Assembly (NCBI GenBank): GCA_001275005.1
Contig: JWZX01001070.1
Span: forward strand, 1 to 21,255
Direction: 5' to 3'
Origin: Chrysochromulina tobinii
Lineage: Eukaryota; Haptophyta; Prymnesiales; Chrysochromulinaceae
Length of the DNA: 21,255 bases
This document shows, piece after piece, positions 7,213 through 15,649 of this stretch; the first letter of the stretch is position 1, and every line of letters starts with the position of its first letter. A model generated the notes under the pieces. It had not been told where the DNA came from. It worked only from the letters and a program-made list of their open reading frames with translations, and made no database searches. The position numbers and the translations under genes were made by a program.

Positions 7213-8889
7213 ATGAAAAGGCGTGATTCACACTCTCGGGCTCCAAACTCGGCTGCGGTCGACATGCGGGTCGCCACCGCCGACAGCTCCGTGCGAGGCG
7301 GTCGCTCGTCGACAAATGGCAAGGACCTGCGCTCTATCGTCGCCGTCCAGCTCGCAGAAATGCGACGCTTTGCGAAGTCGAAGACCATTCGCACCGCCAT
7401 GATCGTGCCATGGGCCGAGGCGTTCACGGTCGCCTTCACCCTCCCGGTGTTCCCATTCTTCATGCAGGAGCTGCACATCACCCCAAGCATGATGGGCCAG
7501 CTGCGCACCGTGCACCTCGTGCTGCAGGCCTTCTCCGCACCCGTCGCCGGCTCTCTGCTGGATGTGTACGGCCCATTCCTCGGAATCGCTTTACCCGCGT
7601 CCATTTGCGCGATCGGCTGCGCCATCAGATCGCTCTCGATCGACACGAGCGGGCTCTTCGCCGCCAACGTCTTCAGCGGGCTGAGCGGCGCCAAGACGGA
7701 CATGGCGATCGCCCACCTCTCGCGGCACACGGAGCCCAGCCGTCGCACGCTCGCAGTCTCGGCCGCCAAAGTACAGCTTCAAGCACTCACGCTGCTCGGC
7801 ACAGCGTGCTTCACGCCGCTCAACGCGCTGCTCATCGTGCTGCTGCCGGCGAGCACGTTCGGGCTGCTGCGCTTCCGGCTCTTCCTCAGCCTGTGTACCT
7901 TGGGATGCGGTTTCGGCGTCATCGTGCTCCTGTGCTCAGCGAGCAGTATGAGCTATGAGGCCACGCCCGACCCGGAGGGCGTCCTGTGCTCAGCGAGCAG
8001 TAGGAATCCTGTGAGCTATGAGGCCACGCCCGACCCGGAGGGCGACGTGCGTGTGGTCGAGAAGGGCGCACCCCTCGAGCAGGGCGCGATGTGCGCGTCG
8101 ACGACCGACCTCGGCGATGGCGCCTCCGAGTCGAGTGAGAGCCCCACTCTCGCCGCGTGCGACCGGCCTACCGATGGGCGATGCGGCTGCGGCTGCGGCT
8201 GCGGCTGCGGCTGGACGGTACCCAGCATTCGACACGGCGCGATCCTCGCCCTCGCCCAGGTGGCGCTCTTCGCCAATGTGCTCTTCCGCGATACGCTTGG
8301 CCTCGTGTGGCCTCTCTACCTCAAGGCCCACTTTGGCTGGGCCGAGATGGAGTATGGGATGCTCCTACCCGTGCAGCAGGCGCTCGCGTTTGCGCTCGTG
8401 GCCACGCCGCGGCTGCAAGAGGCGCTCGGCACGCGCGCCGTCGTGGGCGTCCTCGGCGTGGGCAGCACCGTCGCGTATGCGCTCAGCATGGCGCTGCGCA
8501 CGCCCACGCCGCTCGTGCAGGGCGCACACGTGGCCTTCTTTCTGCTGGGCGGCGTGTGCGGCAGCGCGCTGGAGGTCGTCCTCACTTCGCTCTCGTCTGT
8601 CTTCGTGCCTCCGCGCGCGCAGGGGCGCCTCTTTGCTGGCTTGCTGCTGGTCAAGCTGGGCGGCAGCGTGGTGGGCAACTTGGTGGGCACCGCGCTCTTC
8701 CAGACGTCGATGGACGCCACGAGCGGCCCTTGGCTCCTCCGGGGCGGCGCGTTACCCATTGAGGTGTTCGCGCTCCCCGCCCTCATCAACCTCGCCGGCC
8801 TTGTCTGCGTGCTGCCGCAGGCGCTCGACGCGGCGACCGCGCGCGCCAAGTCGGGGCACCACTCCGTCTTGGTCTCCGACGACGAGTAG
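7213..8889 (+). CDS. Major facilitator superfamily transporter
   Basis: 558 residues, ATG at 7213; M18 is a weaker alternative start. The chain has about 60 hydrophilic N-terminal residues and then membrane helices in two bundles (about 61-240 and 340-536). GSLLDVYGPFLG at 113-124, after helix 2, fits the MFS G-x-x-x-D-x-x-G motif A. FSGLSGAKTDMAIAHLSRH at 154-172 is the helix 4-5 region. Helix 7 begins near 342 (ILALAQVALFANVLF). The two bundles are separated by a long Ser/Gly/Asp-rich cytoplasmic loop (241-338) containing a tandem duplication (SYEATPDPEG twice) and a Cys-Gly run at 324-333. The tail is short and acidic (SDDE). Substrate is not predictable. The loop is longer than in most MFS proteins and has clearly grown by repeat expansion. 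Convergent with the aminotransferase gene. Confidence 0.8.
   Translation: MKRRDSHSRAPNSAAVDMRVATADSSVRGGRSSTNGKDLRSIVAVQLAEMRRFAKSKTIRTAMIVPWAEAFTVAFTLPVFPFFMQELHITPSMMGQLRTVHLVLQAFSAPVAGSLLDVYGPFLGIALPASICAIGCAIRSLSIDTSGLFAANVFSGLSGAKTDMAIAHLSRHTEPSRRTLAVSAAKVQLQALTLLGTACFTPLNALLIVLLPASTFGLLRFRLFLSLCTLGCGFGVIVLLCSASSMSYEATPDPEGVLCSASSRNPVSYEATPDPEGDVRVVEKGAPLEQGAMCASTTDLGDGASESSESPTLAACDRPTDGRCGCGCGCGCGWTVPSIRHGAILALAQVALFANVLFRDTLGLVWPLYLKAHFGWAEMEYGMLLPVQQALAFALVATPRLQEALGTRAVVGVLGVGSTVAYALSMALRTPTPLVQGAHVAFFLLGGVCGSALEVVLTSLSSVFVPPRAQGRLFAGLLLVKLGGSVVGNLVGTALFQTSMDATSGPWLLRGGALPIEVFALPALINLAGLVCVLPQALDAATARAKSGHHSVLVSDDE
7926..8043 (+). repeat. Tandem duplication within the MFS central loop
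   Basis: Two copies, 55 and 63 bp, share TCCTGTGCTCAGCGAGCAGT and GAGCTATGAGGCCACGCCCG; the second has an extra segment (AATCCTGT) between the blocks. Both encode CSASS and SYEATPDPEG in frame. A GCGGCT run at about 8183-8213 nearby encodes the Cys-Gly stretch. Confidence 0.9.
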
Positions 8890-9456
8890 GGCTGATCGAC
8901 TTACCACGTTAGTTTGCGTCGGCCCGGCGCTGGCCGTGGCGTCGTCGGGTGGGCAGTCGATAGTCGATACCGTAGAAGAGATGATTGTAGTTAAAGTGCG
9001 ACGGGCGGGATGCATCGTCCCCGCGTGCCGCGGCCTATCGGGGTAAATCGGGGTTTAGCGGTGCGTCGCATTTACGTCGATTTCGGATGAAAGATTCTGA
9101 TATCACCATATTGGCTAAATCGTTATTCACGAGCGCGGACGAGCGGAGGAGCACGAGGCGCGTAGGGCCTTACGGGGTTTGAATACGTGCCCGGCGGCGG
9201 TTTGCGGGCCGTTTGCGCGACGATGCCGCATTATTTTTCTTCACCGGGACGGACCTCCTCTTACCGCGCGCATGCATCGACGCCCCGTGCACCGGCCACT
9301 CGATGTGGTCTTGCCCGTCAGACTCGCCGACCCGTTCAGCGTTCTATCCCAGGCGTCAGTCCGAGTTGTTACCGATCGCGCATCATCTCCTGATCATCTC
9401 GCCGCTTCGAACCGCATCGTTGCCCATCGCTCTCTTCTCTCTCCCCGATGCTCTCC
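8890..9456. other. Intergenic region between convergent MFS and aminotransferase genes
   Basis: About 570 bp in which both genes end. Base composition dips locally (about 9060-9130), as in a 3' flank. I see no gene, RNA or clear repeat. Open frames from 9179 onward run into the aminotransferase on the other strand and are shadows. Confidence 0.55.
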
Positions 9457-10632
9457 TCACACATTGCGTGGCCGTTTAACGGCCGCGCCGTCGTCCTCGG
9501 CGAGCGCCTTCTGGACGATGCCCACGAACTTTTCATTCGACGAGCGCTGCCCGATCGTGATCCGTAGCTTGGTCCACAGGTCTGGCCGAGAGCCCCAGTA
9601 GCGCACGAGGACCCCCTCGGCCTTGAGACGCGCGTAGAGGCGCGCGGCGAGCTCCTTGGAGCCCACCTCCGCGAGCAGGAAGTTGGCGCTCGTCTTGGGC
9701 CATGTCCACCCAAACTGCACCAGCTGCGCCTCGACCCAGTCGCGCTCGCGAATCGTCTCTCGTACGAGCCAGTCAAAGTGCTTGCGATCGCGCAGCGCGG
9801 CCTCGCCCGCGACCTGCGTGAGCGCGTTGACGTTGTACGAGTCCTTTACCTTGTTCATGTGCTCGATGAGCTCCTCGCTCGCGAACATGAGCCCGAGCCG
9901 GCCGCCTGCCATCGAGTACGACTTCGAAAACGTGCGCAGCACGATCACGTTGTCGCGCGATGCGAGCCGCGGTATCCAGGACATTGCGAGGCCGGCCGGC
10001 TGGCCCGCGGCGTCGCACGCATAGTCAATGTACGCCTCGTCCACCACGAGCACGCCCTCCAGCTGCGACGCGAGCAGGTCGAGCTGCTCAAGCGGCACGA
10101 GCGTCGCGGACGGGTTGTTGGGTGTCGCGATGAAGATCACCTTCGCGCCGGTGTCCAGGAGCGCGCTGATGGGCAGATGATGCCCACTGACGCCGCCGCC
10201 GCTGGACGTGATGCCCTTGGCGGCGAGCAGCGGGTCCTCCTCCTCCAGCCAGTCGCAGTGCATGATCTCGACGCCCTGGATGGTCGCCAGCGTGTCGTAG
10301 AGCGAGTACGTTGGCCACGGGCAGGCGCACTTGTCGCCGGGCTCGAGGAAGGAGCGCATGATGACGGTGAGGCAATCATCCGAACCGTTGCCCACGAGCA
10401 CCTGGTCGGCCGTCACCTGGAAGACATCGGCAGCGGCAGCGCGCACGCGGTCTGCCATCGGGCTCGGGTAGAGCCGCAGCTGGTCGGGTGTGACGCCCGC
10501 GACGGCCTTGAGCACCTCGGGCGACGGCCCCCACGCGCACTCGTTCGTGTTGAGCTTGATCGCGTCCTTGATCTGCTCGCCGGGTGCGTACGCCTTCATC
10601 GAGATCACCGCGGGTCGGAGGAATCGACTCAT
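9457..10632 (-). CDS. hisC: Histidinol-phosphate aminotransferase
   Basis: 391 residues, intronless, ATG at 10632. This PLP enzyme (class I/II aminotransferase fold) transfers an amino group from glutamate to imidazole-acetol phosphate in histidine biosynthesis. Visible motifs: KLNTNEC.WGPSP at 26-38, QLRLYPSP at 51-58, GNGSDD at 81-86 (PLP phosphate region), ATPNNPS at 169-175, VVDEAYIDY at 196-204 with the PLP-ring Asp198, TFSKSYSMAGGRLG at 234-247 with the Schiff-base Lys237, and KLRITIG at 355-361 with the carboxylate-binding Arg357. Length and motif order match bacterial HisC. The frame above the ATG is open for only about 20 codons (Ser/Thr/Arg-rich) before a stop and holds no other ATG, so no plastid transit peptide is visible; the enzyme is cytosolic or a targeting exon lies upstream. 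A phenylalanine/tyrosine-type relative is possible but less likely given the histidinol-phosphate-type motifs. Confidence 0.85.
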   Translation of the reverse strand: MSRFLRPAVISMKAYAPGEQIKDAIKLNTNECAWGPSPEVLKAVAGVTPDQLRLYPSPMADRVRAAAADVFQVTADQVLVGNGSDDCLTVIMRSFLEPGDKCACPWPTYSLYDTLATIQGVEIMHCDWLEEEDPLLAAKGITSSGGGVSGHHLPISALLDTGAKVIFIATPNNPSATLVPLEQLDLLASQLEGVLVVDEAYIDYACDAAGQPAGLAMSWIPRLASRDNVIVLRTFSKSYSMAGGRLGLMFASEELIEHMNKVKDSYNVNALTQVAGEAALRDRKHFDWLVRETIRERDWVEAQLVQFGWTWPKTSANFLLAEVGSKELAARLYARLKAEGVLVRYWGSRPDLWTKLRITIGQRSSNEKFVGIVQKALAEDDGAAVKRPRNV

Positions 10633-10739
10633 CTTGGCGCAGAGCCGCGGAGACGTGGAGTGAGTGCGATGAGAGGTGCTCGAGGTTTGCCTTCAAGTTC
10701 TCGGCGAACCCCAGTCCGTTGGCGCAGCGAAAAATTGAC
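10633..10739. promoter_or_regulatory. Divergent promoter region, hisC / kinase
   Basis: The two start codons are 107 bp apart on opposite strands, so regulatory sequence must be shared or lie inside the genes. AAAAATTGAC directly before the kinase ATG is the only AT-rich patch. The kinase frame stays open back to an ATG at 10584, antisense to the hisC 5' end, but that extension is not protein-like. Confidence 0.4.
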
Positions 10740-12449
10740 ATGGCGGACTCAGTTCGACGGTTGGACTTGACTGTGATCCCGCCGCCGGCGAGCGCGTCGC
10801 TGCTGCCGGCGCAGCAGCAGCGTGGCGGCGCCTCCTCGGTCGCCGCCTCGCCGACGACGCCGCGGCCCGCCTCGGCGACATCCACAAACCACATCTTGAG
10901 ACTTCGTGCTGCTCGGGAGCAGGCGCTGATCAAGGCGGGCGGGCTGGCTGCGGCGCGCGCCTTCGCCGAGAAGGCGCGGCGCGACGTGATTGCGCAGGTT
11001 GACCAGCACGCGCGAGAGGTGCAGGCGCGCCGCAACGCGCAGATTGCCAAGGTGTATGGAAAGCTGGCGACCTCGGCGGTTTCGCCGATTAAGTCGCAGG
11101 AGCGATCCAAGCGCTTAAGCAGCGGCGCTGCCAGCCCTGGGTCGGGGCTCGAGGTCACGCGCACGCTGCTCGGCGAGGGCGCCACCTCGCGCGTCTACCT
11201 CGGCCGCTTTGGTCCGCGGCGCAGCGAGGTGGCGGCCAAGGTTGTGCGCAAGGAGGGCATGACCGCCGAGCAGCTCAGCTGGATCCGTGACGAGATCGCC
11301 ATTCACAAGCAGCTGCGCCATCCCCACGTGGTGACAATGCACGGCGCAAATGAGGCACCAACCACCATCACCATCGTCCTCGCCCTTTGCCGCGGCGGCT
11401 CACTCTGTGACACGATGGGCGCCGCGCTCGAGGGCCAGACGCCTATTGACGAAACCAAGGTGCATCGTACCTTCACGCAGCTGTGCGGCGCGCTGCACTA
11501 CTGCCACAGGCATGGCGTGGTGCACCGCGACATCAAGCTGGACAACCTCTGTTGGGCCGACGAGCGCGAAGAGCGCCTCAAGCTCATTGACTTTGGTTAC
11601 GCGGCCAAGAGCAACCTCGCGGTCAACTTCGCAGGCTCGCCTCACTATGTGGCTCCTGAGGTGCATGCCGCGTTGGGCGACGACGCGCCCGAGTTCGTGT
11701 GCACGCAGGCCGACGTGTTCTCGTGCGGCGTGTGCCTGTTCGCCATGCTCGCCACCCAGCTCCCTTTTGGAGGAGGGGAGGACACCGAGGAGGAGAAGGC
11801 GGCGCTCAGTGCTAAGGTGCGAGCGGGCGTGTGGGACGATCCGCCTGCTTGGTCCGCTCCGTCGCGCTGCCCGGGCGCCCTCGACTTGGTCGTGCGCATG
11901 CTCCGCGTCGACCCGAATGCCCGTGCCACCCTCGATGACGTGTGCGAGCATGCGTGGGTCGGAGGAGCCGAAGCGGTACCTTGGAGGGGGTACGCGGAGC
12001 TGCTTGCGCTCGAGAGAGAGGCGGCCGCCGCGGCCAAGGCGCAACTCGTGCCCGCGAGCCCGCTCGCAAACTCGCCGCTGGCCAACGCGGCGGGGCGGCC
12101 GAGCAAGCCGGTGGCGGTGCTCGCGGGCGGCAGCGGCGTCGACCGCGGGCGGGCTGCTGCTGCTGCTGCTACAGCTGCCGCTGCTGCCGCTGCCGCCGCT
12201 GCCGCTGCTGCTGCCTTCGTCAAAGCTCATCCCGAGATTCCGACGAAGCAGCCTACCCTGATGGCACCGCCGATACCGCCGCCGCTCAAGGAGCGTACGC
12301 CCGACGACGACGACGACGACGCGCACGACGACGCGAACGCTCACGACGACGCGAACGCTTCGCCTGCACATGAGGGGAGGGAGGCGGCGGAGGAGAGTGA
12401 CAGCGCAGACCCACGTGCTGCCGAGGAGGCGGAGGAGGCGGAGGAGTGA
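10740..12449 (+). CDS. Serine/threonine protein kinase, CAMK/SNF1-like
   Basis: 569 residues from the ATG at 10740 (ATTGACATGG context); an in-frame ATG at 10584 adds 52 residues that overlap hisC and look like antisense shadow. The catalytic domain spans about 137-407. Gly-rich loop GEGATSRVYLG at 145-155, Lys167 in VAAKVV, Glu185 in the C-helix, HRDIKLDN at 262-269 with catalytic Asp264, DFG at 284-286, GSPHYVAPE at 299-307, ADVFSCG at 324-330 and Arg395 in subdomain XI are all present, so it should be active. The Lys after HRDI marks Ser/Thr specificity. An Ala/Arg-rich helix (about 50-107) precedes it. The C-terminal tail has poly-Ala (472-492, from a GCT/GCC repeat), a Pro-rich part and Asp/Glu clusters ending EEAEEAEE. 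The family call rests on overall motif wording; substrates are unknown. Confidence 0.85.
   Translation: MADSVRRLDLTVIPPPASASLLPAQQQRGGASSVAASPTTPRPASATSTNHILRLRAAREQALIKAGGLAAARAFAEKARRDVIAQVDQHAREVQARRNAQIAKVYGKLATSAVSPIKSQERSKRLSSGAASPGSGLEVTRTLLGEGATSRVYLGRFGPRRSEVAAKVVRKEGMTAEQLSWIRDEIAIHKQLRHPHVVTMHGANEAPTTITIVLALCRGGSLCDTMGAALEGQTPIDETKVHRTFTQLCGALHYCHRHGVVHRDIKLDNLCWADEREERLKLIDFGYAAKSNLAVNFAGSPHYVAPEVHAALGDDAPEFVCTQADVFSCGVCLFAMLATQLPFGGGEDTEEEKAALSAKVRAGVWDDPPAWSAPSRCPGALDLVVRMLRVDPNARATLDDVCEHAWVGGAEAVPWRGYAELLALEREAAAAAKAQLVPASPLANSPLANAAGRPSKPVAVLAGGSGVDRGRAAAAAATAAAAAAAAAAAAAAFVKAHPEIPTKQPTLMAPPIPPPLKERTPDDDDDDAHDDANAHDDANASPAHEGREAAEESDSADPRAAEEAEEAEE
12155..12215 (+). repeat. 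GCT/GCC triplet repeat encoding poly-alanine
   Basis: A run of GCT and GCC codons encodes about 20 alanines broken by one threonine. It is followed at 12301-12356 by GACGAC repeats encoding Asp clusters and a doubled HDDANA. All lie in the kinase tail outside the catalytic domain. Confidence 0.9.
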
Positions 12450-12664
12450 CGTGCGACGCGCGCGTCGACTTGCATACAGCGTATGTGGCCGTGATGCGTG
12501 AGACGAGAGAGCTCTTGATGAGAGGCCGGACGGAGCGCGCCGTGAGACCACCCGTGAGGCCCCGCTGTGCATATATTGCTGCAACGGAGCGCGTGCGCGC
12601 TCGGACGTTCTGTCACGTGTAGCGTGCGGGCATCGATGATGATGTTTACGAGACCCGGAGGATT

Positions 12665-13699
12665 TTATCTGCGAAACGCAAAAGTGCGACTGCGTGGTCG
12701 ATCTAACTCTCGGGCTGCGATGCACGCACGCTGAAGCGGCTGCGGCATCGAGTTGAAGGCGTTGCCAAACGCCGCGTGGCCTCGAGGGCACCTCATCCCG
12801 TTCTGATGGCGATTGCAGTCCATCCCGATGACGGGGCACTCAAACGGTTTGACACCCATCAAGTGAACAAATGGCCAACGCAGTGCCTTGGCAGGCGGCA
12901 GCCTGCTTTCTCGACAGAAGTCACTATTGAAAGGCGTCGCAGCGCGAAGTGCGCTGCTCTGATTGGCCTGCAAGCCATGCTGTGGCCTTGTGAACGGCTC
13001 GAGGGTCGACAGTTCGATAGTCTGCCCATGGAAGAAGGTGTTGAGCACCGACTGATCGCCGAGGTAATAGCGCGCATCCACCGTGCGCCAATGTAAGGGC
13101 TGCGTCGCGCTGCGCAGCAAGCGGGCGAGCGTGCAGAGCCCCGGCTTGAGCAGCATCGCGCCGGAATTGAATCGTGGCCACGCGTTCTCCATGAACGCAG
13201 CGACTTGCACGCGCTCGTCATCGAATGCAGCATGGCGACGCTGCAGCATCTCGTCTGTGCTTGGTAACAAGGGCAGCATGTCCGTGTCGAGCGCAAAGAC
13301 GACGGCTTGCTCCAGCGCCCAGAAGTTAAACTTGGACCAAAGAGTCGCACGATCCTCTGCACCTTTTGGATCGCGCACTCGCGGCAGCCAGCGCACGATC
13401 CAGCCCGCTGCGCGAAGGGTGGACTCGACCATGGGAGGCATGGGTGGCACGAGGACAGCGATGCGCGGCAGCCTCGTGTTTAAAGCGTGGCCGAGCACCA
13501 GCGCGCCGCAGATTTGCGATGGTGCTCCGAACAACATCGTGGCAAATGCAGATCCACGGCGGGGTTCCCTCGTCTTGCGCTCACAGGCGCAAGCCTGCTC
13601 CGCCGCTGTGACGAGGACTGAGTGCGTTGTTGCGACTTGCGTTACATTCCTCCACGGCAAGGCGCAATCGACCATTTTACCGGGATGGTCGCGCTGCAT
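12665..13699 (-). CDS. GT8 family glycosyltransferase, glycogenin-like
   Basis: 344 residues from an ATG at 13699. The frame is open upstream to 13795, but only a GTG lies there; ATG at 13675 is an alternative, and an upstream exon is possible. GT8 enzymes are metal-dependent, retaining transferases using nucleotide sugars; relatives include glycogenin and galactinol synthase. Motifs: FATMLFGAPSQICGALVLGH at 52-71 (nucleotide-sugar entry region), LWSKFNFWAL at 120-129, the DxD metal site DTD at 138-140 in FALDTDMLPL, FNSGAMLLKP at 177-186, GDQSVLN at 214-220 and HLMGVKPF at 279-286. All hallmarks of the family's core are present in order. No signal peptide or membrane helix is seen from the chosen start, which would fit a cytosolic enzyme unless a 5' exon adds one. 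Convergent with the kinase gene 215 bp away. Confidence 0.8.
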   Translation of the reverse strand: MQRDHPGKMVDCALPWRNVTQVATTHSVLVTAAEQACACERKTREPRRGSAFATMLFGAPSQICGALVLGHALNTRLPRIAVLVPPMPPMVESTLRAAGWIVRWLPRVRDPKGAEDRATLWSKFNFWALEQAVVFALDTDMLPLLPSTDEMLQRRHAAFDDERVQVAAFMENAWPRFNSGAMLLKPGLCTLARLLRSATQPLHWRTVDARYYLGDQSVLNTFFHGQTIELSTLEPFTRPQHGLQANQSSALRAATPFNSDFCRESRLPPAKALRWPFVHLMGVKPFECPVIGMDCNRHQNGMRCPRGHAAFGNAFNSMPQPLQRACIAARELDRPRSRTFAFRR

Positions 13700-14003
13700 C
13701 GCAAAATCGAACTGCGGCCTCTTCTGAGGGGTTTGGCACCAGGGTCGTTCTTGGCGACTGGGTTCGGTAGTGGAGATTCGTCTGTGAACGTTCACACGAA
13801 ACGCGCGACATCCGGTACTGTCGTCCGTGTGTCTGTCCCGCGGCTCCCCCCGGTGTTATTTAACCAGTGAGAACTCAACAAATGTCATTCTAGTAATCAA
13901 CCCCGAGCCCGGCTCCCGGGTGTTAAGGGTGTGTGTGTGCGCGAATCGCCCATGGGCAGTAATTTCGTGTCGTCACGCGCGCCACCGGCTAAGCTCCGAG
14001 TAC
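13700..14003. other. Region between two minus-strand genes
   Basis: About 300 bp lie between the GT8 ATG and the stop of the next upstream gene. The GT8 frame is open through 13795. Possible acceptor-like CAG sites on the minus strand (for example before TCGCCAAG and AAGAGGCC) leave room for an upstream exon. A CCCGAGCCCGGCTCCCGGG patch sits at about 13901-13919. Nothing else is recognised. Confidence 0.4.
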
Positions 14004-14900
14004 CTAGAGCTGTGGGCTCGCCGATGGGCACACAAACGGATCGAGGTCGCCTCGAACCACTCGATCCAGATCCAGCTGAACGAGTGGCACCGCACGGCCC
14101 GTGGCGTTGAAAAAGGAACTTGCCGCCCGACGCGCCGAAGGACACAGCAATCGCACAAGCCCTCGACGAGAGGCATCGGCGCCGGTGGCGGGCAACATGG
14201 TGCAGTCCCTCGCGACCGTCTCTCTTAATAGTGCATCGTAGCCGCGGCGCACAGTCTCATCTTTGGCTGAGCTACAGCAGGTCCCGTCATGTTGACTGGC
14301 GTTGTGCTCGATGGTTGAGACAACTTGTACAAAGGCCGTGAGAGGAAGCTCCTCGGCACTTGCGCGCGTGAATTTCAACGCATCCCAGCTGCCCATCACG
14401 ACTTCGTTGTAGCCAAAGCAGCACCCGTGTCGTGGTGCCTGTCCGCCACCGCCTCCTCGAGTTGGCTCGCATTCAAGGGCGCTATAGTTCAATTCGTGCC
14501 GAATCGCAGCGAATTCGTCAAAGTCGGCCGGTGCAAAGGGGCACGCGCGCAAGCTCTCGGGATTGAGAGGCTCCCCGGCAGCAAAGTAAAGGTTCCGGAG
14601 AGAGGACACGTTGTGCTCTTGCATGGCTTCCGCGCGCGCGGTCGCGTTGTGGCATGGCCACGCGGGCTTGACGTCGGCTATGGTGCGACATTCCGCCTCC
14701 GTCCTGGCAGCGTCCAGGAGGCGGTCCTCCTCCGTGGGAGCGCGCCATCGACGCCGTTGCGCGTCCTTGGAGCGCCGTCGGATCGTCTTACCGTCGAGCA
14801 CGAAAAAGCAGCGCGGAAGCAACCTTGGATCCGATGGTCGATCAAAGGTGCTGATGGTGCCTGCGCGACCGCACACGCACACGCTCAGCGCGAGGAGCAC
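14004..14900 (-). CDS. Secretory-pathway glycoprotein of unknown function, 5' end incomplete
   Basis: The reading frame is open from 14918 down to TAG at 14004-14006 (about 298 residues from position 14900). The codon at 14900 is GTG and no ATG occurs before the stop at 14919-14921, so a 5' exon with the real start is probably missing; the first internal ATG is at 14624. The N-terminus VLLALSVCVCGRAG is hydrophobic, like a signal peptide or anchor. There are five N-glycosylation sequons (N85, N97, N138, N200, N265) and many cysteines, all fitting a lumenal or extracellular protein. Near the end, VQLDLDRVVRGDLDPFV at 274-290 resembles the DxD metal-binding strand of GT-A glycosyltransferases, but the chain stops eight residues later, so a downstream exon may also be missing. 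I do not recognise the rest. It lies just upstream of the GT8 gene on the same strand. Confidence 0.5.
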   Translation of the reverse strand: MLLALSVCVCGRAGTISTFDRPSDPRLLPRCFFVLDGKTIRRRSKDAQRRRWRAPTEEDRLLDAARTEAECRTIADVKPAWPCHNATARAEAMQEHNVSSLRNLYFAAGEPLNPESLRACPFAPADFDEFAAIRHELNYSALECEPTRGGGGGQAPRHGCCFGYNEVVMGSWDALKFTRASAEELPLTAFVQVVSTIEHNASQHDGTCCSSAKDETVRRGYDALLRETVARDCTMLPATGADASRRGLVRLLCPSARRAASSFFNATGRAVPLVQLDLDRVVRGDLDPFVCPSASPQL

Positions 14901-14918
14901 ACTATGGCAACTTTCAGC

Positions 14919-15649
14919 CTACGGCGCGTGCAACCTACCGCCTGCAGGCCAAGAGTAAAACAGTGGCCGAGCATTGGTGGCCATGACATCGGCCCGCAAG
15001 AAGGAAGCAGCGCCGTGCGATGACTGCCAGCAGCTCAGATGCCCACAATTATTTGCTCTCTCTGCATTGAGCCAGTACTGATCGTAAGTATACAACTGCA
15101 AAAAAAGGCCAGTGCAATACACACCAGAGCAGCGATTTAGCGATGGTGAAATACTACTCCGCGGATCGCGGTAGAGCGAGTTAAGCCGCCTGATTGTCGA
15201 GGTCGCATCGATGTTGCCGAGTGCGGGCTGCAAGCACGAAGCCTGGTTCGATACTTCCTCCACGTGGGCCTTTTGGTCACTCAGCTTCGAGACACCCATC
15301 CTGACCGCCGAGGAGGTCGACCGCTGAGCAGTGCGCATGCGCCGCGTCACCGCCAGCTGCGTTGGCTCGCGACAAAGACATGCCGTGCAAGGGTTCGGGT
15401 CAAAGTTTCCTTTTTCAGCAAGTTAGTTAAAAAGTGTGGAACGAATTGCAGGCTTACCTAACCTTCTATACGCATTGACAGTCGGCCTTTATGGCTACGC
15501 TACGCGCCTACTAGCCATGTGTGCAACTCAGGCTGGGGGCTAGCGCACGGACCCGCCCCCCACCCCAGCCGGCAGCATGGTGCATGCAGCCAGGCGGGGC
15601 CGGGAGACACGACAGGAGTCAGGGCACGGGCTCCGCTACAGCTGTGTAG
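14919..15649. other. Intergenic region upstream of the glycoprotein gene
   Basis: About 730 bp between the glycoprotein frame and the receptor-like stop at 15650. It probably holds the missing first exon of the glycoprotein gene; a minus-strand ATG near 14983 followed by ARPLFYSWPAG is a weak candidate. The stretch 15060-15470 is relatively AT-rich, and 15540-15580 is a C-rich patch. No other gene is visible. Confidence 0.4.

Noticed and set aside
9040-9062. Telomere-like GGGGTAAATCGGGGTTTAG
   Set aside because: Only two imperfect units; not an array.
10584-10739. 52-residue N-terminal extension of the kinase
   Set aside because: It overlaps the hisC coding start on the other strand and has no domain-like content; the ATG at 10740 gives a sensible start.
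10376-11185. 269-residue minus-strand frame overlapping both hisC and kinase 5' ends
   Set aside because: It reads hisC out of frame and the kinase antisense; no motif of its own.
11400-12839. 479-residue minus-strand frame
   Set aside because: Antisense to the kinase, which has all catalytic motifs in the other strand.
13699-13795. GTG start for the GT8 gene at 13795
   Set aside because: GTG starts are not expected in a nuclear eukaryotic gene; the first in-frame ATG at 13699 keeps the whole catalytic domain.
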